Made by a program: the position numbers and the translations under genes. A DNA stretch of 64,000 bases. Origin: Chionis minor. Lineage: Eukaryota > Chordata > Aves > Charadriiformes > Chionididae. The DNA is taken from assembly GCA_013398295.1 (NCBI GenBank), contig VZSF01006834.1:86502-150501 (forward strand), written 5' to 3'. Every line of letters begins with the position of its first letter. Position 1 is the stretch's first letter. The notes under the pieces were generated by a model. It ran no database searches. It was not told where the DNA came from and saw only the letters and a program-made list of their open reading frames with translations. Of the stretch, positions 37,601-52,600 are shown piece by piece.

Positions 37601-40600
37601 GAACCGCCGCTCCCGCAGCCTCTCAGTGAAAAGAGAAGAAAATACCCGCTGTTCTCCCTTTTCTTCAGGCTGGTGAAAATGTGTTTTCTTCAGGTTTAAC
37701 TTGCATGCAACGTAACAAAACCTAAGTCAGGGAGAACTTCCACGCTACCGCCAAAGTCCTTACCCGCCTCCGGAACAGCCAGCGTTGTCTTTTAATCGAC
37801 CAAGCAAAAGGAAATCTGAAAGGGAGGGCGGGCAGCTACTGCTGAGCCTAAAAAAGCAGGAGTTTTAGCAGAAAAGACTGTAAGACAGGCATTTTTGAAT
37901 ACAGTGCCAAAGACAGCTATCGCGCTGATCCCAGATGCCATTTCTGACACGAGAAGGGCTGACACGCAAACACAAGACGACGCAATCCAGCGTTGAATTT
38001 GCTTTAGTGTTTAAACCCTATCGGAATAGCTACAGCATGAAGTTAAAAACAAAGAAAAAAAACCCATATGAAGGCTTAAATAGCAGCCACTGAAAGGATT
38101 CTGCTATTAAGCTGTCATCAAACCCCAGTAATTTTGGACAGTTTGTTTCTAACCCAGACAACCACTCCGGGTGCACCAGGTTCACAACGGCAGCCTTGAG
38201 GAACAAGCGCAATACAAATCCCCCCCAAGACAACAAATATCACCTAAATAAACCCGTTTCACAAGGATTACACCACGACAAACGCTTCTGCTCCGTATGC
38301 TTCAAGCCAGATGGAGGTGTGCCTTAACTGCTATTCGTGTTAAAAACATAGTAGGGGGGGAAAAAAAAGAGGAGGAAATATAAATATGCGGTTTATAAAT
38401 TTCTACAGGTACTAAGTTCACATCCACGGCAGCCTAAAAAAACCCATCAAAACAACTGGCAGAATAAATCACAGCACTCTATTGCCTTTCAGACAAGTCA
38501 GCTGATGAAAAGTACTGCAGATATTCATCTGTCAAAAGGGCTTTTTTCTGGGCCAAGCGTCTAAATAGGTACACAAAGTAATTAGAGTCACATGCAGTCA
38601 CGCTGCAAATACATGGCTTTTATGCAAGTGGCTGAAGCGCTGAGGGTGAGGTGAGCAAACGAGGGGGTCAGAGAGGAAACGCTGCAAAAATTCCCTAAAT
38701 AAACCACCGCGGAGGGGAAGGCAGGGAAGCAAAACACCACTCCGTGGAAAAAAATTTTGGCTCAGAAGCATCTCAACGCTGGCACCGAAATCCCTGAAGT
38801 TCATATAATTACAGCAGCCCGAGCCGGAAGAGAAGGGATGGTGGCTGAGCTGCCCCACTTGCCAGGCAGAGCAGTTTGCTTCCCTTAAAGCTTTTATCTT
38901 CGTGATTTTGTACTTCAGATGTGGCTGTCCACGGGGGGAAGGTGATAATAGGGGGGGGTGTGTGTGTGTGTGTGTATTCCTGCAACTTGCTGGGGGAAGC
39001 CCTTTCTATCTGTTTTCTGCACAGTTTCCACCTTGGGCTGCTGACTGTGCTAAGGAAAAAAATAAAATAAAAATAAAAATCACTACCAACAAAACAGATT
39101 AAAAAAGTTATTCTTAGAACAGTTCTCCAGCTGGTTAATAAACACTGAGCCTGCCGCGTAACATGATTCCCCGGGTACTGACTGTACTGGGAATAAACAG
39201 GCGAAGTACACACACAGCAGGTTCCCAAAAAGCTGAGTCACACAGCGCCTCTGCCTCCCGCAGCCGGCGGAAAATTTTCTTTTTTTTTTTTTTTTTTTTT
39301 TTGGTTCGGAACAAAACTCTTAAATCCCCAGGCAAAAAGGTGTCGCTCGCTGAGCTTTCCACCTGCAGCGGCGTGGCCGGGGTTGGCGTGGGAAGGGGTT
39401 AAGCTCCGTCGCCGTTTCTCGACTTCGGGAAGAAGTTGGGCTGCGTCTATATTTACTGAAGTTACATAGGAGGAGGAGAAATAAGGTCTCATCGTTCCAA
39501 CACATGACTGTGACTCAGGAGCTCGCCGCTCTACTCCCATCGCTATCGCTGTGACCTTGGCTGAGAAAACCTTTTGACTTCCAGTTCCTCCCCAGTAACA
39601 CCAACGCAGCCACCGCGCTCCTGGCCGGGGTGAGCCGAAACTCCGCCAAATGCCAGCAAAAAGCTTAAATCGCTTTGGGAGGAACACGACGGCGTGAGCA
39701 AAACATTTAAAAACAATATGAAGCGCGCTGGGGCCACGGGCAGCCCGCAGCTACCCCAGAACAACCCCAAAGGTCATTCTTCCTGTGTGGCCACGCCAGA
39801 AAGCAACGCGACGCGCGCACGTGAAGAACAAAATATGCTACTTTGCCGTAGCGGTTTCTTTCTCTTTTGAGCATTCAGATCACTGCACTAACCAACAGAG
39901 AGTGCCCAGCTAAATCAGTGCCCGGACTTCCAGAAGGATTTTTGATCACGTTATGATGAGACACGGAATATCAAAAACATGCATTGGTTATATAAACTGA
40001 GGATAAACTTGATGCAAGATCCAGCTCATCTGCAAATACTACAAACAATGATGGAGAAGTCGAACACACAATGACGGAGAAGCCTGAATGATTAAATGTA
40101 TTTGTTTCAGGCTCTTCTACACAGTACCCTCTCAAATAATGCAGAAAAATCATATTCCTGCGAACTGTCCCAGTTCACAGCTTTAAAAACAGCACAAAAA
40201 TTAATAAACCCATAAATAAAGACAATTCCCCTCCACATGCTCATAGTTTGGCTTTCGTTACTTACAATGATACTTCAACTGCGTACCGTCGAATACATCA
40301 TAAATTAAATATAAGTCCTAATTCACAGCTACGTGTTCAAATACGTGGGGTTTTCTCGGTATACGTTGCCTCAAGAATTTCAGATTATTTTTTTTTAAGC
40401 GGCTCGTTCGCAAATTATCCGGCATCACTGAAATCAGCTTGTCCTCATCATGGCACCTCCGTAAATAAAAATACCCGGCAGTTCTACTCCGCTGACTCTC
40501 TATAAACCCACACTGTTCCCCGGTAAGACGCCTCAGTAACCTGAAAACACTCAGGTTTTCTGCCCTTGTCGGTGTTAAATATCTTGGAAATATATCAAAA

Positions 40601-43600
40601 AATATCTTGGAATATTCAAAGCCCCACCAAAATCAACGCTGCAACTACCGCGGCTCTTCCGTGACGCTCAACAGGTTGTGCAGATGAAAGGTTTCCACTT
40701 TAAACCAGAATTTAACACCATTCCAGTGCAAACCCCCCTGTTCCTGACGAAGGGGCTGAAAGGGGATGGGATGGGACTGGCTTGGGACACCGGCACAAAG
40801 TCTCCGCGCGTCGGATTTACCAGGAAGCTTCAAGGTTTGGATTTGGATAAGAAGCAAAGAGTAAACAGGAACTGTGACCATTCGGTGCGTTTGTTTAAAT
40901 ACCTCAGCTTTTCTCAAAAGCCATTTCCTCAGAATGCCAGACACTTGCTCAGCTCCAGGTGTCCGGCCCTATTTGCTGTGGATTTTAGGGATTCACGGAA
41001 TTGCAGACGGCAGCAACAAGGAGAGACGAGCCGGCACTGCCTGCAGCAGTCGGCATCCTCACTTCGAATCACGGGATCACAGAATCCCCCACGTTGGAAG
41101 AGACCTTCAAGTTCATGGAGTCCAACCATCAATCCAACACTGCCCAAACCCGTGTCCCTCAGCACCACATCTGCCCGGTTGGGAAACACCTCCAGGGCTG
41201 GTGACTCCACCACTGCCCTGGGAAACCTCTTCCAACGCTTGACAACGCTTCTGGTGAAATTGTTCCCAATATCCATCCCAAATCTCCTCTGGCACAACTT
41301 GAGGCCGTTTCCTCTTATCCTACCGCTTGTTCCTTGGGAGAAGAGACTGACCCCCCCTGGCTACACCCTCCTCTCAGGTGGTTGTAGAGAGTGAGAAGGT
41401 CTCCCCTCAGCCTCCTTTTCTCCAGGTTAAACAACCCCAGTTCCCTCAGCCGCTTCTCAGGAGACTTGCGCTCCAGACCCCTCACCAGCTCCGCTGCTCT
41501 TCTCTGGACACGCTCTGTCTTTCCTGGAGTGAGGGGCCCAAAACTGAACACATGGTTCGAGGCGGGGCCTCACCAGTGCCCAGTCCAGGGGGACGATCAC
41601 TCCCCCAGTCCTGCTGGCCACACCATTGCTGACACAAGCCAGGATGCTGTTGGTCTTCTTGGCCACCTGGGCACACTGATGGCTCCTCTTCAGCCAACTG
41701 TTGACCAACACCCCCAGGTCCTTTTCCACCAGGCAGTTTCCAGCCACTCCTCCCCAAGCCTGTAACGTCCATGGGGTTGGTGTGACCCAAGGGAAGACCT
41801 GGCACTTGGCCTTGTTGAACCTCACACCATTGGAGTTGTCCCATCGATCCAGCCTGTCCAGACCCCTCTGTAGGGCCACCCTACCCTCCAGCAGGTCAAC
41901 TCTCCCGCCCAACTTGGTGTCATCTATGAACTTACTGAGGGTGCACTCGATCCCCTCATCCAGGTCGTTGATAAAGACATTAGACAGAACCAGCCCCAAT
42001 ACCGAGCCCTGGGGACACCACTTGTGACCGGCCACCAACTGCATCGGTCTCCATTCACCATTTCGCCTCCTCCTCGCAAGCACACCGTCTCCGCTCCTCC
42101 CTTCTTCCAGAAGCCCAGGCTTCAGGAGGATTCCCTGTGTTGGTAAATATTAAACTCAGCCTTACAAAGGATAAAAATATCCTTCTGGATACCAGGAGGT
42201 TTTACCCAGGTAATATCCAGGAGGAATTACTTCTGCAAATGTGGCTCAAGCATCTCTATTCCTCTGCGGCAGCTGGTCTCGGGGTGGATCATCTCTGTCG
42301 TTACCTGCCCTGCAAAATTTTTTAACAGCCTTTTTTATGGTTTTGTACGATTTAGGGTCGCGCATTTCAGTGGGTGAAGGCAACAAGCTGAAGAGGGAAA
42401 CAGAGTCCCAAGTAACAGCCGGAGAACGCCAGGCTTTTTTCCTACTTTAACATAAATAATCACATTCCCACCGAGGGAAGGTGGTGAAGGAAATGTGGTT
42501 TCCTCTTCCTGGGACAACGGCAGTCTGTGCAGGGGCCAACACAGACACAAGATATGCACTCCCTTCCTTCCGGCTTGAGATGCTGTTACTATTCCGGTAG
42601 GGATGTTACCAAGGAGGAGGGGGACAAGGAAAAATCACACCATCTTTGACATGCTATCTCCCCTAAGTTCAGGCTTGCCCTGCGTGTTTAACGTAATAAT
42701 TGCAATTATTTCATCAGCAGCCATACCACTGAGCGCAACCGACGCTTAACACGGTGCAAAGGTAAATATAACACACCCTCTGGGGAGGAAAGAACAATCT
42801 TCCTGCTTTTTTTAAAAAAAATGATCCAGCGCTCAAGTGGATAAGCCTGTGCCCAACTTCAGCCTGCAGTGGTACGGTCAGCTGAAGATGCACAGTGAAA
42901 GTGTCATTTTGAGCCCCTGGGTGGGACAGGTGTCCTGCTAGTGGCTGTCCCCCTCCCAAAAACACTCATTTACTAGAATCATAGAATCACTTGGGTTGGA
43001 AGAGACCTTCAAGATCATCGAGTCCAACCATAAACCTCTGCCAAACCCACCCCTAACCCATGTCCCTCAGCACCACGTCTGCCCGGCTTTTAAATACCTC
43101 CAGGGCTGGCGATTCCACCCCCTCCCTGGGCAGCCTGTTCCAATGCCTGAGAACCCTTTCCGTAAAGACGTTTTTCCTCATATCCAACCTAAACCTCCCC
43201 TGGCACAACTTGAGGCCATTTCCTCTTGTCCTGTCGCTTGTTCCTTGGGAGAAGAGATTGACCCCACCTGGCTAGAACCTCCTTTCAGGGAGTTGTAGGG
43301 AGTGAGAAGGTCTCCCCTCAGCCTTCTCTTCTCCAGCCTCAACAATCCCAACTCCCTCAGCCGCTCCTCATAAGACTTGTTCTCCAGACCCCTCACCAGC
43401 TCCGTTGCCCTTCTCTGGACACGCTCCAGCACCTCAATGTCTCTCCGATACTGCGGTGCCCAAAACTGAACACAGCACTCGAGCTGCGGCCTCACCAGTG
43501 CTGAGCACAGGGGCACCATCACTGCCCTGCTCCTGCTGGCCACGCTATTCCTGACACAGGCCAAGATGCCATTGGCCTTCTTGGCCACGTGGGCACACAC

Positions 43601-46600
43601 TGGCTCGTGCTCAGCCCACTGTCCACCAGGACCCCCAGATCCTTTTCTTATTAAATCCATCAACCAGAACTGGCCTAGGTTCAAAACTGCTGTTAATGAA
43701 GGCACGGGGCCAAGGATAACGCCGCCGCAGATTATCATTTCATAACATCTGTAAATACTATCACGGATTTACTCGGCTTCTTACACAGACTGAAACGACA
43801 GCCCCTGCCCTGAGTGCGGCGCACGCCTCGCAGCCTGGGGGTGGGCTGGTAGTGACCAATCCATAATTAAATGTATTTTTCCATAATAAAGGTACTCAAA
43901 AATACAGAGCAGGTGTGCCTGCACGTGACAGGGGGAGAAATTCCAACGTCTCCACTGCTGGAAGCAGAGCCGTGAGTCTCAGCAGAGACACCCAGGAGTT
44001 TACAAAGTGCCTTTTATCCGCCCAATAAAATTTTTTCCGGATTTAACTAGAATGTGAACTTTGGGGATGACAAGTTGTGCTCAGGAACACAACCCGCAGC
44101 CAGCTGAGACCCCTGAGTCCGCGCTACTGTCAAAAGGGCAGCCCCAAGTTTGAGCCTTTCCTCCTACTCGCCTCCGTGAGCCAACAAAAAGCTCCAAAAA
44201 TTTGTCATCTCCGGTCTATTTCTAAGGATTTTCCCATTCTAAGGATTTTCCCATTCCCACCTTATTCAAAAGCCAAGTGGACGCGGCCCAGAGCAACCTG
44301 CTCTAGCTGACCCTGCTCTGAGCAGGCACTTGGGACCGGATGATCTCTGGGTCTTTTCCAAATTTGACCTTTTTATGAGTTTATGGCAGAAATCGGGTAA
44401 AAAGTTCAAGTTTTATTGCATTACACAGATGAAATGGCACTGTGTATAATGCAAATTTGGACAATTTAAAGCAATTAAATAAATTACTGGTTTTCACTGG
44501 CACCGTAAGGAGAGGTGTATGGAGCCAAAAGTGGAGTTACTGCTCCGTAACCATTGAATCCTTTTCTGCTCTTTGTTGTGAGTGGAAAGCAACACACCGA
44601 GACTCCAAATTGCCGGAAAACCATGCTGGAACCATCCATGGATTTCAAACCTTCGCCTCTGGAAGGCAGTCCTCCCTTCTGAAGGAATAAATATGCCTGC
44701 GGAGGTTATTCTTCAGCTCCCCAGTCTGACACAACAACTAACGGTGGACTCCAGTAATTCAAGGGCTCCTCCTTCCCAGTTTTATCTAGTTGCAGGGATA
44801 TTTTGTGCCCTCTACATTTACAAAACGCTGACTGCGTAAAGCGCTGCCTTCGTTATTTATCGGGACACGCTGCCTTCTGCGACACATTGTGTTTGTTTGA
44901 AAACTACGCGTTTTCTGGAGCGTGCAAGAAAACGTCCATTCAATTGCACGGAACAGAAGGTGTTATTACAGAAGGCAAACCAGAATAGAAATTATTAAAA
45001 CATAAGAAAATGGCAAGTTGCCTTGCGTTATTTTGTCATCTTATAGGATGAACAAAAACGTGATTCAACAAGCGGCAAAGTCTGAAAAGCATCAAAATCA
45101 AGCAGGGTCCACATGACTGTGAGAACAGAAAACGTGCACAGAAAAGGATCTGTAGAATTTCAGAACAGCTCCAGAGGAGTTTGATTTGCTATTAAAAATG
45201 CTATTTCAACACCCCACCCCCTCCAAAAAANNNNNNNNNNNNNNNNNNNNNNNNNAAAAAAAAAAAAAAATTACTGGCAATTTTAAAACTGCTTTTGATT
45301 CACAATAGTTTCACAAGCCAGAAGAAAAGCCTTCCGCTAGGTCGTGCATCCAGGATGCCGTTTTGTGGCCAAGACACCTCCTGTGAGAGCTTTTTTATTC
45401 AAAATAACTCAGTTTACACCAGGTTGGACGGGCCAGGGAAGACTCTGAGCCAAGCTAGGGTTACTCCTGAAAGAGAAAGCTCAAGCAGCAGTAGAAAAAC
45501 CACATTAACTTCCCACCCTGGACACACAAGACCACACGGAGTGTTAAATACACTTCTCCAAGCAGAAATCTACTGCAAAACATGGTAGCAGCAGTGGGGG
45601 GGGGGGGGGGGGGGTNGGTTTGGGGGAGGGGGGGGGGAGGGGGGGGGGGGGGGGGTGTGTCTTCAAGCAGACCTAGTCCTAACCAGGCTCAGCATTTGTG
45701 CTGCAATTGTTCCTCTATGCACGTACGTGATAAAACTGTCCCGATTTTCCTTTCTTTCCTTTCCTTGTTAGAAAAAAGAAATGAATTAAAGGCTGTTTCT
45801 TGTCCTTAGGTTCACAAATATTAAAATGAATTCATTCATCCCACCTACGTCGCGCCTTTTGAAAGGCAACTGTTTCCAAGGTTAAATAATTATTAAAGTT
45901 AATAGCGTTAATCACCATTTGAAGCTACATGACGCCTTCCCCGCTATCCCAGACCTCCTTTTCCTGCCGCTCTCACACCCAGCTGCTCTCCCGCGAAGCC
46001 GAGCATCCCTACACAAAAGCATCCCGAAACCCCACAGGCACCCACAGCAGGCGCTGGGACACAGAGCAGCTTCACCTTTCCAGGACAGATTCACCCAGAT
46101 TTCAACTACGGAGGTAAAAAACCCAGCAATGAATCAAAAAAAAAAGCAAGGAAATATGTTATACGAGCAAATATTCCCAGCGTTATTAACCCAATCAAAA
46201 ACCTACCAATCCTATTACAAAGCAGAGAGTTCAGCTGCACTTCCAGCAGGTCTTTAACACAAAGGCCAAAAGCAGATTACACTCCTCCTGGATTTATCAG
46301 CTACTAAATAACTCGCATTTTCAAATCTCCACCTGCAGTCATGTATTCCTGCCAGCTCCGAATTCGGAAGCTGCGTTAAGGAGACGCGTTGCCAAGAAGC
46401 CCGACCCGGATGTGCAGCGGCGCTCACAAGAAAAGGAGGGAGAAATACGAGAGGGCAAATTCTTGACTGCTCAGAAAAAGACTTTAATGCACGTCGCCGG
46501 AGAGTGAGTCTCTTGCTGACAAAGCACCATCAAGAGTTTGTCGTTTAAATTTTCCTTATCCTCATTATCCGGTACGGAGAGAAGAGCGAAGAAGCTGGAA

Positions 46601-49600
46601 TCGGCTCTTCGGAGGTAGAAGAGGGGCAGCACACACTGCAAACTGCTCCCTTGGCTGCTCCAGCCCTGATTTCTTCACTTACTTGAGAAGAGTTTAATCT
46701 TTCATTCCATGTCCACATCATTGTGGCTGCAAAGACGATTGCTAATTAATACCCGGACTGACGGCTGTACCTGCTCTACAAGTTACAGGATTTTGGGTGG
46801 TTTTAATTGGCATGAAATCCGCTATAATGGCATCTTACATAGAATCACGGAGCAGTTTGGGTTGGAAGGGACCTTAAAAATCATCTCGTTCCAACCCCCT
46901 GCCCTGGGCAGGGACACCTCCCACCACACCAGGTGGCTCCAAGCCCCGTCCAACCTGGCCTTGAACTTCCAGGGATGGGGCAGCCACAGCTGCTCTGGGC
47001 AACCCCGGCCAGGGGCTCCCCACCCTCACAGCCAGGAATCGCTTCCCAATATCTCATCTAATCTCCTCTCTTCCAGTTTAAAACCATTCCCTCTCATCCT
47101 ATGGCTCCACTCTCTGATCCAGAGTCCCTTCCCAGCTTTCCTGGAGCCCCTTGAGGGGCTGGAATGTCTCCCCGGAGCCTTCTCTTCTCCAGGCTGAACC
47201 CCCCCAGCTCTCCCAGCCTGTCCTCCCAGCAGAGGGGCTCCAGCCCTCCCAGCATCTCCGGGGCCTCCTCCGGCTCCGCTCCAACAGCTCCGTGTCCTTC
47301 TGCTGTTGGGACCCCCAGAGCTGGACATAAACCAAGGAGGTTCCTGTATGGAAAAGCTCTCTGGGTGACGAGTTCCCTGCAACGCTTAGAGCATCCCGTC
47401 TGACCGAGGTGGCCAGGAGAGATGCTCTCCTAACACGGCAAATGACGGACAGGGTGGAGACAATAAAATTAGGGAGCTCCTCACGCTCCACAGGGGCCAT
47501 GGAATTTTATTATCTGGAATTTTATTATCTGACTTTACACATAGCAAAGTACACATGGACCTGGACAACAGGGAATGGCTGCTTTTTGGGGGTGGGAGGG
47601 AAGACAAGAGTTAACGCATCGTTCGCAGGAGGCAGCTGCCTCCAACAGGAGTGATCAGCTCCAGCAACACCAAGGGCATGAAGGGGCGAGGTTATGATTA
47701 AATTACATTTCCTCCTTCCAATTCGTTAATAAACATGACTTTATGAAAAGCATCTAAAAATCTAAATGGGGCTGTGAATGACGGGAGGGAAGTACTGAAT
47801 AAACATCACGGTTATAAGAGGATTCCGGCTCCCGTAGAAAGGATCCAAGATAATAAAAAGAGGGGTTTGGGGATTGCCTATAAACACGCCGCAGATGGCA
47901 CACAGACACGCTTCCTGGCACCGATTCCCAGACCTTAAGGTACTAAGGAATGTCTCACTGCTATTCCAAACGCTAATTTAGCGATGGTGACATTTTTGAG
48001 GACCAGAATGAGACCACAAAACTCTTTTTCACTTAAGGCAAAGAACCAGATGGTAACAAGTTCCAGCTAGTACAATCTGTTTTGGATTTAAATCAGCCAC
48101 CTAAAAGTCAAGGTCTCCCTACACCAAGATCCTGAGAACTCGGCTCTCGTGCACTTTTGTTTTCTGCGGGTGCACCCCGACGTCGTTAGAAACAGATACG
48201 GGATAATTAAACACTGCTGTCAATAACTGCAACAGCTTCAGAGAAAGGTCTCAAGAGATGCCACAGGGTCCTCCACGCGCTGGATGCTCCATCATCTCAG
48301 CCTAAGAGGTAGCCATGGGCACGAAGCAGAGGGAGAGGAAATTCCTGGCCATTTGTTCCAAAGACGGTCGGTCGGTGCTTACAAACAGTGGTCCCGGACT
48401 AAAGGAATCCCTCGGCACACACATCGCAGCCCGCAGTTTTAAAGCTGAGGCAGGGAAAGCCAAGAGTCTTTTTTTCCAAAACACTCCTCTCTTGCGTTGC
48501 TTCATCTCACGTGCCAGAACCCACGGCACGTGTTCCCTTGGGATCCTTCAAAACATTCCCAGGTCCCAAGGAAGGATGAAATTGTCTTCTCCTGATGTCC
48601 TGAGCGTCACACGCTGCCTCCTGCTCCCGGTACAACCGGAGGAGCCCCCTCCTTCTCTTTTGATCGCTCGCTGGACAGAGGGAAGCACTTTGCTGTCGCC
48701 TCCTTCCAAACCCTAGCCTGGTGGCTTTGGAAGAGGCTCCGCTTTCTCGTTATTCCCGTCTTAATAGCACAGCTACACCATAAATTACTGTAATGTAAAG
48801 CCAGAGCGGGAAGGGGGGCAGATTTACAGCGTTTCAGCTGCTTTGTGTTAACTTGCCGGCACGAACGCTCTTTGCCTGCACTCCTTGCACCGGACCATCT
48901 CACATCCAGCACGGGATGGGAGCGCTCAGGCAAGGAATCACCCCGTGGTGCCGAGCAATGCCGTAAATCCGTGCCCTACCTGATCTCAGGATGCCTTGCT
49001 CGGGTAGCCGTGCCCAAGGAGAAGCTTCTCTACTCCTTTCTGCAGTGACTTCTTCCCTCCGTATGCCAAGAAAGCAGCCAGCCTCGAGCCAGCCGCTTCT
49101 GAAGGCTGCGAGCCGAGAGAGGAGGCAGAGGAGATGGGCCCTTCCCTCTCCCAGCCTGCATGAGGGGCCCTTTTGCGCGAAGAACCACCGAAACACGAAA
49201 TTTTATGGATGTGGGGCTACATCTGGCCACAACGGCACTGCAGCAACATGTGCCGCGCATTCCCCAGCGCCGGCGGAGCTCAACACATTCCTGAGAGCAG
49301 CAGGATGATTTCAAGGCCCTGGAATTTGGGCAACAGAAACGCTGCCTCTTGCTGCGGAGACGGGGGTGTGGGACCGTTTCTCGTGGCTGCCAAGCTCTTC
49401 TCGTTTTGCTGCAGAAAGTAATTGCAAAGGGAAGCAAAGCGCCAGAGGCTGCTTGTTCCGAAAGCCTTTGGCGGAAGGCAAACAGCAAAGCCCTCTCTTG
49501 GTTTGGCGTCGTCAAATGGAAAAGGTAGAAGAGTCAGTGAAAAAGACACCAAACCACGGCACCACGCCACCACCCGTTCCTGGTGATTTGAACGAAGTTA

Positions 49601-52600
49601 AAGGAAAGTCAGCGACAAAGGTACAACATACATTTGCACCTGACGTTTCTTCCCGCAGGAGACACTAAATGTCCCTGACATCTCCCGCTCTGGAGTTCCC
49701 AAACTTCCCTCACAGACCACTCAGCACGGTGCTGTGATGTTGTCACGCAGGAGCCTGCAGACCGACGAAGCGGTTCAGCGCCCAGGGCTTTCGTAAGGGA
49801 CAGTATTTCATCACTTACTTGCTTTTTAATGTATTACCTATGGGCCACAAAGATGATGAGGGGGCTGGAGCATCTTTCTGATGAGGAAAGGCTGAGGGAG
49901 TTGGGTCTCTTTAGTCTGGAGAAGAGCAGGCTGAGGGGGGATCTCATCCATGTCTACAAATCCTTAAAGGGAGGGGGCCAGGCTTTTTCCAGTGGTGCCC
50001 AGTGACAGGACAAGGGGCAATGGGCACAAACCTGACCATAGGAAGTTCCACCTCAACATGAGGAGGAACTTCTTTCCTTTGAGGGTGGCAGAGCCCTGGC
50101 ACAGGCTGCCCAGAGAGCTGGTGGAGTCTCCCACTCTGGAGACATTCCCAACCCGCCTGGACGCCGTCCTGTGCCCCCTGCTGTAGGTGGAGCTGCTCTG
50201 GCAGGGGGTTGGACCAGATGATCTCCAGAGGTCCCTGCCAACCCTTAACTTTCTGTGATTCTGTAGATAAAAGCAAGGGACTGACCTCTCGGCTGGGCGC
50301 CAGACTGACAGCTAGCACTCAGAGTAACCTGTGACCACACAAGCAACTAACACATAACTCCATCACTCTGGCAAAATTAATTTTAGACCTAAGTGATACC
50401 TGAAGCCCAAAACGATATTTTCATTCACTACGTCCCAAGCAACAAGCCCTGCCTTGGAAAGGCTCCGTTTCATGAGTATTCATTAAGTCACAGCCCTGGT
50501 GGAGAAATCAACGAGCCCTTACTCAGACTCTAATTCAGACGAAGTGGTGACTTCCTTACTTTTTTAATTACTCCGTCAAATCAAGCACACGCACACCCCT
50601 CACCGTGCGCAAACACACACCACCAGGTTAGGCACAAACACACATCGCCACGTTAGGCACGACGGGACAAACGCAAGGAGAACCTTTGTTCAGCGTTCAA
50701 TCACCGACACAGCGTGGGTTGTTACGACACAGAGCAGTTTGTGAAGTGTTACATTGCTGTTAAAGAAATCGGTAATAAACCATTCGTCAGATACCACATC
50801 AGCTCAGGCCCTTTTATCTCAAAAGGGAAACAGTAGGATTTAAGAGGTCCAAGAAATCAGACAAAAAGAACAACTACAGCACAAAAAAACCTTCAAGTGT
50901 TGAGAGACTTAAAGGATTTTGCTTGTTTACCTAAAAGAAAACAAATAAATGAAGTCATGAGAGAAGTTCACAAAACCACAAGCCGTCTGGAAATAGGAAA
51001 CTTCCACTCACCACCTCATCTCTTAAGGCAAGCACAAGAGGGCATTCCATGAAACCCACAGGAGAAAAACGACGGATGCAACGAAAAGGTAAAACTTCCA
51101 CCCAACACTCTGCTCAGCTGGGGCATTTCTTACCACAATGTCATACTGAAACTCAACACTTGACAAGGGCTGAAGTGAGAGATACGTAATTCTTATGCAC
51201 ATATTCAGAATTCTAGTGTTAAAAAAAAAAACCCAACAACAAAACACCTTAAAGTTTACAGAATCACAGAAAGTTAAGGGTTGGCAGGGACCTCTGGAGA
51301 TCATCTGGTCCAACCCCCCTGCCAGAGCAGCTCCACCTACAGCAGGGGACACAGGATGGCATCCAGGCGGGTTGGGAATGTCTCCAGAGTGGGAGACTCC
51401 ACCACCTCTCTGGGCAGCCTGTGCCAGGGCTCTGCCACCCTCAAAGGAAAGAAGTTCCTCCTCAGAAACCCAAACCTCTAGTAGTTCAGGCGTAGGGAAA
51501 ACCTTCTCTGGGGACAAGCTAACTGCTCCTGCCAGGGGTCCTGAACCCCTTTCAAGCCCCTGAACCCACCTTCAAGCAAGGTGGAAGTGTCCCAAGTGTA
51601 GGCACTTCCACTTTACCCCTTCACCATCACATCCAGCTGCAAACGAGAGGGTCAACTGACAGGACAACACAACAGTGGAAATATCCGAGACACAAACAGA
51701 TGCTGCGAATGAACAGAAACCACCATTTTTTTGCTGCTTTGCTACCAAATCCCAACGTTGTAGGAACCCCTTAGGGAAAGCTCTCCAGATCTCACTCCTC
51801 CATAGTCCCAAAAGAGCACAACGACCGATGCTTCACATGGCTTAAAACCTTGTATCTTGCTTTTTCTTCCTCTCGCCAAGCAGGCGAGGGCCAGCCCCAT
51901 GCAGTCAGAGGACAAACATCTTCCTAGAGCCCCAGAGGACCCTCAGCTGACACGGAGGACACAAGGTCAATCCGCTCCTCCTCGCGGCATCGGAGTGACA
52001 CAATCTGCCGCTCATTTCCAAGACGATAAGAGCCAGCAGAACAGGAAACAAGCGTTTTCCCGGCTGGCTGGAGCGGCGATTTGGCACAGAGCCCGCGCTC
52101 TACGTACGCACTGACTCAACAGGAAAATATTAAGGGAAGAAAAAAAAAACTCCTTGATTAGAATATTTTTTTTAAAAGAGGCTGCCTGGAATGTTCGCTT
52201 TCTTCCTCCCCCTTATCAGCCACATGATTAGCTTCCCTCTGTTGACGAGGTCTACCAGGAATGAGTTTCTTGATAGATGACACAAACCAGACGACGTTTG
52301 AAGGTTTGCTCTGCAACCCTGCCACGTTCTCCCTCTGCTACGCCAGGCCCAGTCTTCGAACCAGAGACTTTGTCTCCGACAACCACGCAGCAAGAGTGCA
52401 AGGAACAGCTCCGAGAGCGCTAAATAATGCCTGCAAACTACCCGCGATCCCAAAGGGACGCTGCAGCCTCTAACGTCCCACTCCGTAAAGGACGAGCGTT
52501 CACACGTTTTCAAACACGACCGCAGGTTTCCAGTTTCCCCGCCCAGTTTTATCCACAACGCGTAATATCGAGGTGAAGCGGTCGTAGAACCATAGAATCA

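Noticed and set aside
40678..41394. Plus-strand open frame of 238 codons
   Set aside because: The second half is the antisense of the CR1 copy starting at 41066; the first half has no recognisable family.
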